Source of the DNA: an uncultured Bacteroidales bacterium
GTDB taxonomy: Bacteria > Bacteroidota > Bacteroidia > Bacteroidales > UBA932
Assembly (NCBI GenBank): GCA_934700615.1
Contig: CAKUXR010000015.1
Span: forward strand, 20,753 to 84,752
Reading direction: 5' to 3'
Length of the DNA stretch: 64,000 bases
Each line of letters begins with the position of its first letter. Positions within the stretch are counted from its first letter, which is position 1. A model generated the notes under the pieces. It searched no databases. It was not told the origin of the DNA and worked only from the letters and a program-made list of their open reading frames with translations. The position numbers and the translations under genes were made by a program. Shown here one piece after another: positions 37,441 to 46,655 of this stretch.

Positions 37441-37857
37441 ATGAAAAAGATGGTTTCCAAAATACTGATGAGCATGGCGGCATTGATAATGCTGCTTATG
37501 TCTGCAGTACCGCACCATCATCATTGCGAAAATTCCGCGACTGCCCATCACATCGACTATATCTGCTTTTCAGGCTGCGACTGTTGTGACTGTCAGGCGG
37601 ATTGCTGCGGTTCAGACCATCATCACTGCGGAAACGGCACGGAAAACTGCCGCATCCACTCTCTCGTCACTCTTCTTTCCAGAGTTCAGAATGTCCCGTC
37701 AGGACATCTGGCACTTGAATATGTCGTTCCTCAGGAGATTCTTCCTGAAATCTCTGTCGAAGTCAAGTCCAAGGAAAAACAGATCCTTGTCCCTGACAAA
37801 CTTTCATATCAATATCGTGTAAGAACCATAGGGCTCCGTGCCCCTCCTGTAGCCTGA
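37441..37857 (+). CDS. Small His/Cys-rich exported protein, DUF6769-like
   Basis: 138 residues. A hydrophobic N-terminal segment (ILMSMAALIMLLMSAVP) is followed by clustered metal-ligand residues: HHHHCEN, then CFSGCDCCDCQADCCGSDHHHC. The C-terminal half is ordinary and without recognised motif. Proteins of this kind precede CzcA/CusA-type efflux genes in Bacteroidales (DUF6769 as I recall). By its residues it should bind Cu, Zn, Co or similar ions in the periplasm, as a sensor, buffer or chaperone for the pump that follows; this is inferred. It begins the operon 37441-43611, with an 87-base gap to the adaptor gene. Confidence 0.8.
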   Translation: MKKMVSKILMSMAALIMLLMSAVPHHHHCENSATAHHIDYICFSGCDCCDCQADCCGSDHHHCGNGTENCRIHSLVTLLSRVQNVPSGHLALEYVVPQEILPEISVEVKSKEKQILVPDKLSYQYRVRTIGLRAPPVA

Positions 37858-37944
37858 ATCATCTGCAAAGTATTTCTTATTGGCCTGCAAGTCGCTGATC
37901 AGTAGGCTATTCCGGATTCAGAACATATATTCTTACATACAAAC

Positions 37945-39267
37945 ATGAAACATATACCATATTATATCGTGGCCGGCCTTATGATGGCAGTCGGCTGCGG
38001 AAACAATAATGACAAGGCAGGATCAGAAGCACATGGCCATGAGCACACAGAAGCTCATGCAGGTCATAACCACGAAGGTCACGATCACGATTGCGACTCT
38101 CATGGCCATGAAGGACATAATCATGAGGCAGAAGGCCACTCGCACGACCATGAGGGGCATTCTCATGATGCTCACAATCACAAAGGCCATAGCCACGACT
38201 CTCACGACGAACATGCTCATGAGCCGGGCGTAGTGGAATTTACCGAAGAGCGTGCCAAAGCGGCAGGTCTTGAAACAGAAATGGTTAAAGGTGGAGCATT
38301 CAGCGCTGTCATAAGGACCAGCGGCGAAATTCTCCCGGCACAGGGAGATGAGACGGCAGTCGTTGCCACAACATCCGGAGTCATTACTTTAGGAGGTAAG
38401 GCTGCCGGAAACCAGTCCAGACTTCTTCCCGGCTCCAGAGTGGCTGAAGGACAGGTAATTGCCGTAATCTCTGCCAAGAATATGGCTGACGGCGACCCTG
38501 TAGCAAAGTCTGCAGCCGCATACGAAGCCGCGAAAAAGGAATTTGAAAGGGCAGAGAGCCTGATTAAGGTCAATGCCATTTCACAGAAGGCTTACGACCA
38601 GGCCAAGAAAGAATATGAGACAGCCAAAGCTGAATACGACGCCTATGCCAGCAAGGCAGGCGCAAAAGGCCTGTCCCTCATGTCTCCTATGACAGGATAT
38701 GTGAAGGAGGTTCTTGTAAATGAAGGCGACTATGTCACATCAGGCCAGCCGGTAGCGATAGTAAGCCAGAACAGGAGACTTCAGCTCCGTGCCGACCTTC
38801 CTGAAAAGTATTGGGCAAGTGCCAACAGAATCATCGGCGCCAATTTCAGACCTTCATATTCAGAGGTAACATACAGCGTAAAAAATCTCGGGGGCCGCAT
38901 GATTTCTGCCGGCAGGTCAGCCGCACAGGGTTCATTCTATATTCCGGTAATCTTCGAATTCAACAATACCGGAAATTTCATCCCTGGAGCGTTCTGCGAA
39001 ATGTATCTTATTGAAGGCCAGAAAGATAATATTATCTCCGTGCCTGAAACAGCATTGATAGAAGAACAGGGCGTCTATTCAGTCTATGTGAAAATCTGCA
39101 AGACCGAGTACCGCAAGCAGGAAGTGAAGATAGGGGAGAGCGACGGCCTCCGCAGGGAAATCCTGAAGGGCCTGGACGAGGGAGACGAAGTTGTCACCGT
39201 CGGCGCATATCAGGTGAAACTCGCTTCAGTGGCAAGCGCCATCCCTGGACACTCACACGAACATTAA
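37945..39267 (+). CDS. RND metal-efflux periplasmic adaptor with His-rich N-terminal extension (CusB/CzcB-type)
   Basis: 440 residues. Lipobox MAVGC near residue 18 anchors it in a membrane. Residues about 31-93 are a His/Asp/Glu/Gly tract with about 28 His residues (repeats of the HSHDxxGH type), an evident metal-binding tail. After it comes a membrane-fusion-protein fold: a lipoyl half (GVITLGGKAAGNQSRLLPGSRVAEGQVIAVIS), an alpha-hairpin (EFERAESLIKVNAISQKAYDQAKKEYETAKAEYDAYASK), a second lipoyl half (SPMTGYVKEVLVNEGDYVTSGQPVAIVS), and beta-barrel/proximal domains ending in another short HSHEH tail. It links the inner-membrane pump encoded next to the TolC-like channel. Gap to the pump gene is 29 bases. 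Confidence 0.93.
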   Translation: MKHIPYYIVAGLMMAVGCGNNNDKAGSEAHGHEHTEAHAGHNHEGHDHDCDSHGHEGHNHEAEGHSHDHEGHSHDAHNHKGHSHDSHDEHAHEPGVVEFTEERAKAAGLETEMVKGGAFSAVIRTSGEILPAQGDETAVVATTSGVITLGGKAAGNQSRLLPGSRVAEGQVIAVISAKNMADGDPVAKSAAAYEAAKKEFERAESLIKVNAISQKAYDQAKKEYETAKAEYDAYASKAGAKGLSLMSPMTGYVKEVLVNEGDYVTSGQPVAIVSQNRRLQLRADLPEKYWASANRIIGANFRPSYSEVTYSVKNLGGRMISAGRSAAQGSFYIPVIFEFNNTGNFIPGAFCEMYLIEGQKDNIISVPETALIEEQGVYSVYVKICKTEYRKQEVKIGESDGLRREILKGLDEGDEVVTVGAYQVKLASVASAIPGHSHEH

Positions 39268-39296
39268 TAGCAACTGCACTCAAATCATAAAAGCTT

Positions 39297-42200
39297 ATGC
39301 TAGATAAAATCATCCGATTCTCATTGCAGAACAGGCTGTTTATTCTGATGGCTGCAGTTTTGCTGATGGCGGGCGGCATCTATACCACGTACCACATGGA
39401 CGTGGATGTGTTTCCGGACCTCAATGCCCCTACCGTCGTGGTTATGACAGAGGCGACCGGAATGGCTGCGGAAGAAGTGGAAAAACTTGTCACCTTCCCT
39501 GTGGAATCAGCAGTCAACGGCGCCACTGATGTCAGACGGGTACGTTCCTCATCTACGACCGGATTCTCCGTGGTCTGGGTCGAATTCGACTGGGGTACAG
39601 ACATTTACAAAGACAGACAGATTGTCTCCGAGAAACTTGCCGAGGTAAGCGAATCATTGCCGCCGACATGCGGAAAACCGACATTGGGACCGCAGTCGTC
39701 CATCCTCGGAGAGGTCTTCATTATCGGTCTCACTTCAGATATGACGTCGATGCAGGACCTCCGCACCATTGCTGACTGGACTATCAGACCACGCCTACTT
39801 TCATTGGGCGGTGTGGCACAGGTAACGGTTCTCGGCGGCGATATAAAGGAGTACCAGATTCTGCTTTCTCCTGAGAAAATGCGCCACTATGGCATTACCC
39901 TTCAGGAAGTTATGAATGCTGCCCAGGACATGAACAGGAGTTCTGCCGGCGGTGTCCTCTATGAATACGGCAACGAATATATCATCCGTGGAGTTCTCTC
40001 CACCAACGATGCCGATGCCATCGGCCGTGCTGTAGTCAAGATGGATGGTGACGCCCCTATAACATTGGCAAGTATCGCTGAAATCAAGGCAGGAGCGAAG
40101 GCTCCGAAACTTGGTCTCGCATCGCACAGGGGCAAACCTGCCGTGCTGATGACGGTCACAAAGCAGCCGAACGCGAGCACGATAGAACTTACCGCGAAAC
40201 TCGACAGGGCAGTCGAGGACCTGAAAACTCAGATTCCTGCTGACATCAATGTTGCAACGGACATTTTCCGTCAGCAGAAATTCATTGACAGCTCCATTGA
40301 CAATATCAAGAAGTCCCTTTACGAGGGCGCGCTATTCGTCATAATCGTGCTGTTCTTCTTCCTCATGAACGTCCGCACGACATTGATTTCACTCGTCACC
40401 ATTCCGCTGTCGCTTGTCGTGTCGATTCTGACATTGAAGTTTATGGGATTGACTATCAATACGATGAGTATTGGCGGTATGGCGATTGCGATAGGCTCGC
40501 TGGTCGATGACGCGATTGTCGATGTGGAAAATGTCTTCAAGCATCTCAGGCAGAACCGCAAACTCCCCGAGTTGGAGCGCAAGTCCGTTATCGAGGTCGT
40601 TTTCAATGCTTCCCGTGAGGTCCGTCTGCCGATTCTGAACTCCACCTTCATCATCGTGGTCAGCTTCGTGCCGCTTTTTTTCCTTACTGGAATGGAAGGC
40701 CGTATGCTCAGACCTCTCGGAATCGCCTTTATTACAGCACTTTTCGCCTCTACCTTGGTAGCATTGACATTGACCCCGGTCCTCTGCAGCTATCTTCTCG
40801 GCGGCGACAAGAGCGACAAGGCGGGCAAGGATCCGGCAGTTGTGAGATGGCTCCAGAAGGTTTACAATGTGGCGCTCGAATGGGTGATTTCCCACAAGAA
40901 AACCACTCTGGGCGCAGTTCTGGCCTTGTTTGCGGTGGCATTGGGAATCTTCTTCAGCCTCGGCAGCAGCTTCCTTCCGGCATTCAACGAGGGTTCGTTC
41001 ACTATCAATGTCAGCACCCTTCCCGGAGTGTCGCTGGAAGAGTCCGACAATGTGGGCCGCAGGGCTGAGGAACTCCTTCTGACTGTGCCTGAGATAAAGA
41101 CTGTCGCACGAAAGACCGGCCGCGCCGAACTGGACGAGCATGCGCTTGGTGTCAATGTCTCTGAAATCGAGGCTCCGTTCGAACTCGGCAAACGCTCCAA
41201 GAAGGAAGTCGTTGCGGAGGTGAGAGCCAAACTGAATACACTGCCTGGTGTCAATGTCGAGATAGGCCAGCCTATATCGCACCGTATTGACGCCATGCTT
41301 TCCGGAACACGGGCAAACATTGCCATCAAGCTTTTCGGTACTGATCTGGACAAGATGTTCCTGCTCGGAAATCAGATCAAGGCCGCGATAGAGGGAATCC
41401 CGGGAATCGCGGACCTGAATGTCGAGCAGCAGATAGAACGTCCTCAGCTGCAGATAGTTCCGAATCGTGAAATGATGGCCAAATATGGTATAACTCCGTC
41501 TGAATTCAATGATATGGTGGAGGTTTACCTTGCCGGAAAGGTGGTTTCGCAGGTTTATGAGGGAAACAAGGTGTTTGACCTTACTCTCAAGGCTGCGGAT
41601 GACAGCCGCAACAGCATTGAGGAAATCAGAAACATTTCCGTGGATGCCGTGGGCGGAAAGATTCCGTTCGGACAGATTGCGCAGATCCGCTCTGCAGCCG
41701 GCCCTAATACCATCAATAGGGAGAATGTGGCGCGCAAGATTGTCATCTCTGCCAATGTTTCAGATGGCGACCTCCAGGGTGCCGTGACCAAGATCCAGAA
41801 GGCCATCAGGGACAATATCGAACTGCCGGAAGGCTATCATGTGGAATATGGCGGCCAGTTCGAGAGCGCCCAGTCGGCCTCCAGGACATTGCTGTTCACG
41901 TCATTGATGGCGATAATCGTGATATTCCTCCTTCTCTACGGTCAGTTCAAGGATGTCAGACAGGCTTCTGCCGTGCTCCTGAATCTCCCGCTGGCCCTTA
42001 TCGGAGGTGTCTTCGCCATCTTCTTCGCGGACAAGATTATCAGTATCCCTGCCATTATCGGTTTCATTTCACTCTTCGGAATCGCCACACGTAACGGTAT
42101 GCTCCTGATTGACAGGTACAATGAACTCCGCAGTGAGGGCCTGTCTCTCCATGACGCTGTCGTCAAAGGCTCTCTGGACAGACTGAACCCGATACTCATG

Positions 42201-42383
42201 ACGGCATTGACCTCGGCATTGGCACTTGTGCCTCTCGCTCTCGGCGGCGAACTCCCGGGCAACGAAATCCAGAGCCCGATGGCTAAGGTTCTCCTCGGCG
42301 GTCTTCTGACCTCGACGATGCTCAACGGCTTCATCATCCCTGTGGTCTATATCCTCATCAGTAGGAAAATTACGAATAAATAG
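39297..42383 (+). CDS. Heavy-metal efflux RND pump (CusA/CzcA family)
   Basis: 1028 residues, the expected length for an HME-RND permease with 12 membrane segments and two large periplasmic loops. The family start (LQNRLFILMAAVLLMAGGIYTTYHMDVDVFPDLNAPTVVV) is clear. The proton-relay segment in TM4 reads IAIGSLVDDAIVDVENV, with the acidic residues typical of metal rather than drug pumps. It exports divalent or monovalent metal ions from periplasm or cytoplasm via the adaptor and channel encoded on each side. The exact ion (Cu/Ag versus Zn/Co/Cd) is not decided by the sequence I can inspect; Asp-Asp-Glu spacing leans to the CzcA side. Confidence 0.95.
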   Translation: MLDKIIRFSLQNRLFILMAAVLLMAGGIYTTYHMDVDVFPDLNAPTVVVMTEATGMAAEEVEKLVTFPVESAVNGATDVRRVRSSSTTGFSVVWVEFDWGTDIYKDRQIVSEKLAEVSESLPPTCGKPTLGPQSSILGEVFIIGLTSDMTSMQDLRTIADWTIRPRLLSLGGVAQVTVLGGDIKEYQILLSPEKMRHYGITLQEVMNAAQDMNRSSAGGVLYEYGNEYIIRGVLSTNDADAIGRAVVKMDGDAPITLASIAEIKAGAKAPKLGLASHRGKPAVLMTVTKQPNASTIELTAKLDRAVEDLKTQIPADINVATDIFRQQKFIDSSIDNIKKSLYEGALFVIIVLFFFLMNVRTTLISLVTIPLSLVVSILTLKFMGLTINTMSIGGMAIAIGSLVDDAIVDVENVFKHLRQNRKLPELERKSVIEVVFNASREVRLPILNSTFIIVVSFVPLFFLTGMEGRMLRPLGIAFITALFASTLVALTLTPVLCSYLLGGDKSDKAGKDPAVVRWLQKVYNVALEWVISHKKTTLGAVLALFAVALGIFFSLGSSFLPAFNEGSFTINVSTLPGVSLEESDNVGRRAEELLLTVPEIKTVARKTGRAELDEHALGVNVSEIEAPFELGKRSKKEVVAEVRAKLNTLPGVNVEIGQPISHRIDAMLSGTRANIAIKLFGTDLDKMFLLGNQIKAAIEGIPGIADLNVEQQIERPQLQIVPNREMMAKYGITPSEFNDMVEVYLAGKVVSQVYEGNKVFDLTLKAADDSRNSIEEIRNISVDAVGGKIPFGQIAQIRSAAGPNTINRENVARKIVISANVSDGDLQGAVTKIQKAIRDNIELPEGYHVEYGGQFESAQSASRTLLFTSLMAIIVIFLLLYGQFKDVRQASAVLLNLPLALIGGVFAIFFADKIISIPAIIGFISLFGIATRNGMLLIDRYNELRSEGLSLHDAVVKGSLDRLNPILMTALTSALALVPLALGGELPGNEIQSPMAKVLLGGLLTSTMLNGFIIPVVYILISRKITNK

Positions 42384-42390
42384 GAATTAT

Positions 42391-43611
42391 ATGATTATCA
42401 ATAAATTAAATATTTCATTCCGGGCAGCATACGTCGCCCTGTCGCTTGTCGCGGCTTCGGCGCTTGCTGTTCCAGCTTCGGCGCAGGAAAAAGTTTCGGA
42501 TGTCTTGTCAATGATAGAGCAGAACAATACTGAGCTCCAGGCGTTGAGGAAACGTGCCGAGTCAGAGCAGTATGGCTATAAGGCCGAGCGTGCCCTTGAT
42601 GCACCTGAAATCGGGTTCGATTATCTCTGGAGCAGTCCTGCAGATATCGGTACCAGAAAGGATGTGTCTGTCTCGCAGAGTGTTGACCTTGCGGCATTGA
42701 CAGGAGCCCGCGGCAAGCTCGCGACTTCCAAGACGGCTCTTTCTGATGCCCAGTACCGCATCGACCGCCAGCGTGTCCTGCTTGAGGCCAAGAGTCTGTA
42801 TATCAACATTGTATACTGCAATGCCCTGGCTTCCGAACTGTCTGAGAGGATTGCCCGTTCCGAGAAAATCGAGGCGGCTTACCGTGATATGCAGTTGCGC
42901 GGAGAGACGGATATGATAGAGGTCAACAAGGCTCATCTGGCCTATGTCGCCCAGAAGAACGCCCTGGCCCGCAATGAAATCGAGAGGACTTCGCTTCTTG
43001 CTGACTTGCAGCGTCTTAACGGCGGTGAAGCTGTTGAGGTCAATGCTCTTGTGTATGACGAGAATGTGATGTTGCCTGCCGATTTCCGCATCTGGTATGA
43101 CGAGATGTCGCAGCGCAGTCCGGAACTCGATTACATGCGCAAGAATGTGGAGGTCAATGCCAGTGAGGCGAGGACTGCCAAGATGTCCAATTATCCGACC
43201 CTTACCGCCGGTTATATGGCTGAACTTGTGAAAGGCAGCAATTTCCGTGGCCTAACTCTTGGCCTGTCCATTCCGCTCTGGTCTGTACGCAGCAAGGTCC
43301 GTCAGGCAAACTCTTCTTATGAGGCGTCCAAACTGGAGGAACGTGATGCTGCCAGCCAGATGTACAGCAGTCTCAGGGGCTTGTATGAGAAGGCCAAGGG
43401 TCTGCAGGAGATTTCCTCGACTTTGTCCGAGTCACTTGCCGTCTCGACTGAGGCCATGGCATTGACCGAGCACAGGCTTCAGGCCGGCGAGATTTCCCTC
43501 ATTGACAATATCATGGAGTTTTCTCTCTACTATTCCCTTGAAGATGAGGCTCTTGAGGCAGTCCGCGACTATAATCTCTCCCTGGCTGAACTGTATGCTT
43601 GGGAGCTGTAG
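42391..43611 (+). CDS. TolC-family outer-membrane channel of the metal-efflux system
   Basis: 406 residues with a signal peptide (VALSLVAASALAVPASAQ). Two long alpha-helical repeats typical of outer-membrane efflux proteins: EKVSDVLSMIEQNNTELQALRKRAESEQYGYKAERALDAPEIGFDYLW and the later QRSPELDYMRKNVEVNASEARTAKMSNYPTLTAGYMAELV...FRGLTLGLSIPLWS. It completes the tripartite pump with the two preceding genes, 7 bases after the pump stop, and ends the operon before a strong hairpin at 43638-43670. Confidence 0.92.
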   Translation: MIINKLNISFRAAYVALSLVAASALAVPASAQEKVSDVLSMIEQNNTELQALRKRAESEQYGYKAERALDAPEIGFDYLWSSPADIGTRKDVSVSQSVDLAALTGARGKLATSKTALSDAQYRIDRQRVLLEAKSLYINIVYCNALASELSERIARSEKIEAAYRDMQLRGETDMIEVNKAHLAYVAQKNALARNEIERTSLLADLQRLNGGEAVEVNALVYDENVMLPADFRIWYDEMSQRSPELDYMRKNVEVNASEARTAKMSNYPTLTAGYMAELVKGSNFRGLTLGLSIPLWSVRSKVRQANSSYEASKLEERDAASQMYSSLRGLYEKAKGLQEISSTLSESLAVSTEAMALTEHRLQAGEISLIDNIMEFSLYYSLEDEALEAVRDYNLSLAELYAWEL

Positions 43612-43637
43612 GGTTGCCTTAATATAATTAATGTGAT

Positions 43638-43670
43638 AGGGACGGGGTGCTCTTTGTGCACTCTGTCCCT
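43638..43670. terminator. Bidirectional terminator
   Basis: AGGGACGGGGTGC (43638-43650) pairs along its length with GCACTCTGTCCCT (43658-43670), counting two G-U pairs. The loop is TCTTTGT. It lies between the convergent TolC-like gene and dacB. Confidence 0.7.
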
Positions 43671-43673
43671 CAT

Positions 43674-45209
43674 TTATTCCGCGAGCAGGACAATCAGACT
43701 GTCGATAAAACGGGTGACGGCAGACGTCTGGGCCGGGATGTTGTTGGTCATGATGGAAAAGATTACCGTGTCCTCGAGCTTTCCCGACGGAGGAAGAATG
43801 TAACCGCTATAGCAGACGACACCGTTCATCGACCCGCTCTTCATGTGGACACGATGCCTCAGGGCGTCAGACTGTCCCTTGAGGCGGGACTTCATTCCTT
43901 CATTGCCGGCATAATTGATGACAGAAATGAAGGTCTTGCCGGCCCCGGAGGCAGCCATCGCCCTCAGGTAACGGCAGAAAAAGTCCGGGGCAATGTAATT
44001 GTGGCGTGCGAGGCCGCTCCCGTCGACCATCCTGATACCGGTTTCCGTACTGATGCCCAGTGAATCCAGTTCCCTGAGAATCACCACCTTGCAGGAATCA
44101 TAGCAGGCGGAACCGGTCCTGACTCTGGAAAGTTCCCTAATCAATGTCTCGGCATAAAAATTATCACTGCGCTTATTGGTAATGCGGGCTATCTCCTTGA
44201 CAGAAGGCGACTTGCTCTCTCCTATAACAGTAATGTCCTTCTGGTCCGGAGCCTTACGTAGAGTGTTCAGCCCCGTCTTCTCAAGATGCCCCCACGAAGG
44301 CGCGATGCGGATATTTCCGAAATTGTCAATGTCGCCGACACGTGCCACATTGACGCCGCCTCTCTCCAGTGCCTCCGCAAAATACCAGGCGCAGGTCAAT
44401 GCCCCGTATTTGTTGCTGCATTCTTCTGTCTTTGCCCCCTTGTCCGAGGCCAATGAACCGCGCATCTCAGCCACAGGGTAAAGGTCAGTATTTATAAGGT
44501 ACAGATTGTCCCCGCTTCCGGCAGGAGCGGCATTGGCGGTAGAATGAAACTCCATCCAAGGCGTGGCCGGGTACGCCACTGCAACATTGACCTTACCCTC
44601 CTCCGAAGGAGATACATTGATTTTCTGGATGTTGCGGTGGAAGCAGAGCGCGTTGCCGCCGGTTCCGTAGAACGTGCCGAGGTCATCGTAGGACCAGGAC
44701 GGATTCTCGATTGGCCCCTCATAAAGCCGGCCGTCCCCGATTACGGCGCCATTGATTTTCCTTATGCCGGCCCTCTTCAGCATCCTGCCCCACTCGGCGA
44801 ACAGACTGTCCCTGGGTGGCGCGATTTTGTCCCCGCTTGCGATGGTCGGGTCGCCTCCGCCGATGATATAAAGGTCTCCGTGCAAGGTCCCGTCATCGGA
44901 AATTCTTCCGCTGTACCCCAGCTTGGTTGTGAACCTGTAATCTGCTCCCAATCCGTTGATAGCCAGCCCCGTAGTGATGAGTTTTGCGGTCGATGCCGGA
45001 ATAAGTTTCTGGAGGCTGTTGTGCTCGGCAAGCGTGTCCCCGCCGAACGTGACCGCAAGAACTCCCGTCAGCCCGGAATGGAACGGCTCCTCCTTCAGTT
45101 TGAGGTCAATGTATTTCTGCGCTGCCGCCTGACGTCCGGTCTGGGCAAAAGCCACGAAACCGGTGACAGACAGCAATATCAATGATATGATAATTCTATT
45201 TCGTCTCAT
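43674..45209 (-). CDS. dacB: D-alanyl-D-alanine carboxypeptidase/endopeptidase (PBP4 type)
   Basis: 511 residues from the ATG at 45209 (MRRNRIIISLILLSVTGFVAFAQ, signal peptide); the 26 codons upstream lie across the promoter. Family S13 motifs: IPASTAKLITTGLAI gives SxxK, KRSDNFYAETL gives SxN, and HMKSGSMNGV gives the KTG-equivalent. It trims peptide cross-links of peptidoglycan in the periplasm. Length and presence of the domain between SxxK and SxN fit PBP4. Monocistronic, divergent from galE. Confidence 0.94.
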   Translation of the reverse strand: MRRNRIIISLILLSVTGFVAFAQTGRQAAAQKYIDLKLKEEPFHSGLTGVLAVTFGGDTLAEHNSLQKLIPASTAKLITTGLAINGLGADYRFTTKLGYSGRISDDGTLHGDLYIIGGGDPTIASGDKIAPPRDSLFAEWGRMLKRAGIRKINGAVIGDGRLYEGPIENPSWSYDDLGTFYGTGGNALCFHRNIQKINVSPSEEGKVNVAVAYPATPWMEFHSTANAAPAGSGDNLYLINTDLYPVAEMRGSLASDKGAKTEECSNKYGALTCAWYFAEALERGGVNVARVGDIDNFGNIRIAPSWGHLEKTGLNTLRKAPDQKDITVIGESKSPSVKEIARITNKRSDNFYAETLIRELSRVRTGSACYDSCKVVILRELDSLGISTETGIRMVDGSGLARHNYIAPDFFCRYLRAMAASGAGKTFISVINYAGNEGMKSRLKGQSDALRHRVHMKSGSMNGVVCYSGYILPPSGKLEDTVIFSIMTNNIPAQTSAVTRFIDSLIVLLAE

Positions 45210-45261
45210 AATCCGTAAACTTCCGAAGTCCTTCCTGGACCTGTTCGACATCGGAATCATG

Positions 45262-45270
45262 GCAAAGTTA
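45262..45270 (-). promoter_or_regulatory. -7 box for dacB
   Basis: Minus strand TAACTTTGC, a close match to the TAnnTTTG element, about 52 bases before the chosen dacB ATG. It lies inside the longer open frame and so supports the shorter start. Confidence 0.5.
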
Positions 45271-45323
45271 TGAAGAATATGCAACAAGTGAAGATTTTAC
45301 AATCCTTTATCAGCATTATTTCT

Positions 45324-45332
45324 TAAATTTGC
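45324..45332 (+). promoter_or_regulatory. -7 box for galE
   Basis: TAAATTTGC on the plus strand, about 75 bases before galE, back to back with the dacB promoter. The leader also carries a small hairpin (AGTTCCCGCAAGTGCGGAACT, 45367-45386) resembling one end of the MITE at 27327. Confidence 0.45.
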
Positions 45333-45407
45333 AATTCTTTGAGGAATGAAGAATTTAACAACTTGAGTTCCCGCAAGTGCGGAACTTGGATTTAATAAAC
45401 AATAACT

Positions 45408-46481
45408 ATGAGCAAAAGAGTTCTAGTGTCAGGCGGTGCCGGATTTATCGGCAGCCACGTGACTGTCGAGCTGATTCAGGCCGGCTATGAAGTGGTAGTC
45501 GCAGACGATATGTCAAACTGCGACATGACATGTTTCGAAGGAGTCAAGAAAATCACCGGAAGAGAAGACATCCCGTTCATCAAGATGAACTTCTGTGATC
45601 TTGATGCGGTTAACAGACTGTTCTCGGAGTACCGTATTGATGCAGTCATCCATTTCGCAGCATTCAAGGCTGTCGGTGAATCAGTCGCAGAACCTGTCAA
45701 GTACTACAGCAACAACCTGAGCTCTTTCCTCAATGTCATTGAGGCGGCACGCACACACGGCGGATGCAATGTGCTTTTCTCGTCATCAGCCACAGTCTAT
45801 GGCGAACCTGAGAAACTCCCTGTAACTGAGGAGTCTCCGCGCCAGCCGGCAACCTCTCCTTATGGAAATACCAAGCAGATTTGCGAGGACATCCTCCGCG
45901 ATTCAGTTCTGGCTTATGCAAGATACGGCAAGGATGTCATGGCAGGCACTGACAGGGAGGGTTGCATCAAGGGTATCGCCCTCAGATATTTCAACCCTAT
46001 CGGAGCGCATCCGTCAGCACTGATAGGTGAACTTCCGAGAGGCGTTCCTAACAACCTCGTTCCGTTCATCACACAGACCGCTATCGGAAAACGCGAGTGC
46101 CTGAGCATCTTCGGCAACGACTATCCTACCCCTGACGGAACCTGCCAGAGAGACTACATCGACATAGTTGACCTTGCAAAGGCTCACGTGTTCGCAGTCT
46201 CCAGAATGCTTGACGGCAAGATGGAAAAGGATTACGAAATCTTCAACATCGGTACCGGACGTCCTGTTTCCGTACTCGAACTTGTCAATGCTTTCGAGAA
46301 GGTCAATGGCGTGAAACTCAACTACAAGTTCGCTCCACGTCGTGCGGGTGACGTGACTGCCATCTGGGCGGATCCTACACTCGCAAACCAGAAACTCGGC
46401 TGGAAAGCAGAGCGCACTGTAGAGGAAACTCTTGCTTCTGCATGGGCTTGGGAAAAACACCTCGCAGAGCTGAACAAATAG
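45408..46481 (+). CDS. galE: UDP-glucose 4-epimerase
   Basis: 357 residues. The extended SDR start VLVSGGAGFIGSHVTVELI binds NAD. The catalytic region is visible as FSSSATVYGEPEKLP (Ser/Thr) and SPYGNTKQICED (Tyr-x-x-x-Lys). DYIDIVDLAKAHVFAV and the C-terminal RRAGDVTAIWADPTLANQKLGW are typical of GalE. It interconverts UDP-glucose and UDP-galactose (possibly also the N-acetyl forms) for galactose use and surface glycans. Single gene with its own promoter and terminator. Confidence 0.95.
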   Translation: MSKRVLVSGGAGFIGSHVTVELIQAGYEVVVADDMSNCDMTCFEGVKKITGREDIPFIKMNFCDLDAVNRLFSEYRIDAVIHFAAFKAVGESVAEPVKYYSNNLSSFLNVIEAARTHGGCNVLFSSSATVYGEPEKLPVTEESPRQPATSPYGNTKQICEDILRDSVLAYARYGKDVMAGTDREGCIKGIALRYFNPIGAHPSALIGELPRGVPNNLVPFITQTAIGKRECLSIFGNDYPTPDGTCQRDYIDIVDLAKAHVFAVSRMLDGKMEKDYEIFNIGTGRPVSVLELVNAFEKVNGVKLNYKFAPRRAGDVTAIWADPTLANQKLGWKAERTVEETLASAWAWEKHLAELNK

Positions 46482-46504
46482 TCAGATATACTTAATATGT
46501 ATAA

Positions 46505-46543
46505 GGCCGGCGTCGGGACATGAGTCTCAGTGCCGGCCGTTTT
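46505..46543 (+). terminator. Rho-independent terminator after galE
   Basis: GGCCGGC (46505-46511) pairs with GCCGGCC (46532-46538); the stem is followed by GTTTT. Confidence 0.7.
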
Positions 46544-46583
46544 GCTGTCCGGCAATCCGGATGGAGAAATCAAAGATTGTGAT

Positions 46584-46592
46584 TATCTTTGC
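46584..46592 (+). promoter_or_regulatory. -7 box for the TonB receptor/HMA operon
   Basis: TATCTTTGC, a consensus Bacteroidota -7 box, about 63 bases before the receptor ATG at 46655. Between them lies an 18-codon open frame (46599-46655). Confidence 0.55.
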
Positions 46593-46598
46593 ATAGAT

Positions 46599-46655
46599 AT
46601 GAGGAGCGTTCCCAAGTGGATGGAGCGCTGCAACCTCTTGACAATCAGAACATAA
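46599..46655 (+). other. Possible 18-codon leader ORF
   Basis: ATG at 46599 opens a frame MRSVPKWMERCNLLTIRT whose TAA overlaps the receptor ATG (TAATG at 46653-46657). The start lies only a few bases after the expected transcription start. The overlap suggests translational coupling, but a frame this short can arise by chance and no homologue is known to me. Confidence 0.2.

Noticed and set aside
38023..38220. Antisense frame over the His-rich tract
   Set aside because: It is the complement of CAY-rich codons giving a Met/Val-rich string; no initiation signal.
45367..45386. Third MITE copy upstream of galE
   Set aside because: Only a single 20-base hairpin resembles the MITE end; without the second TIR or the body it cannot be called a copy.
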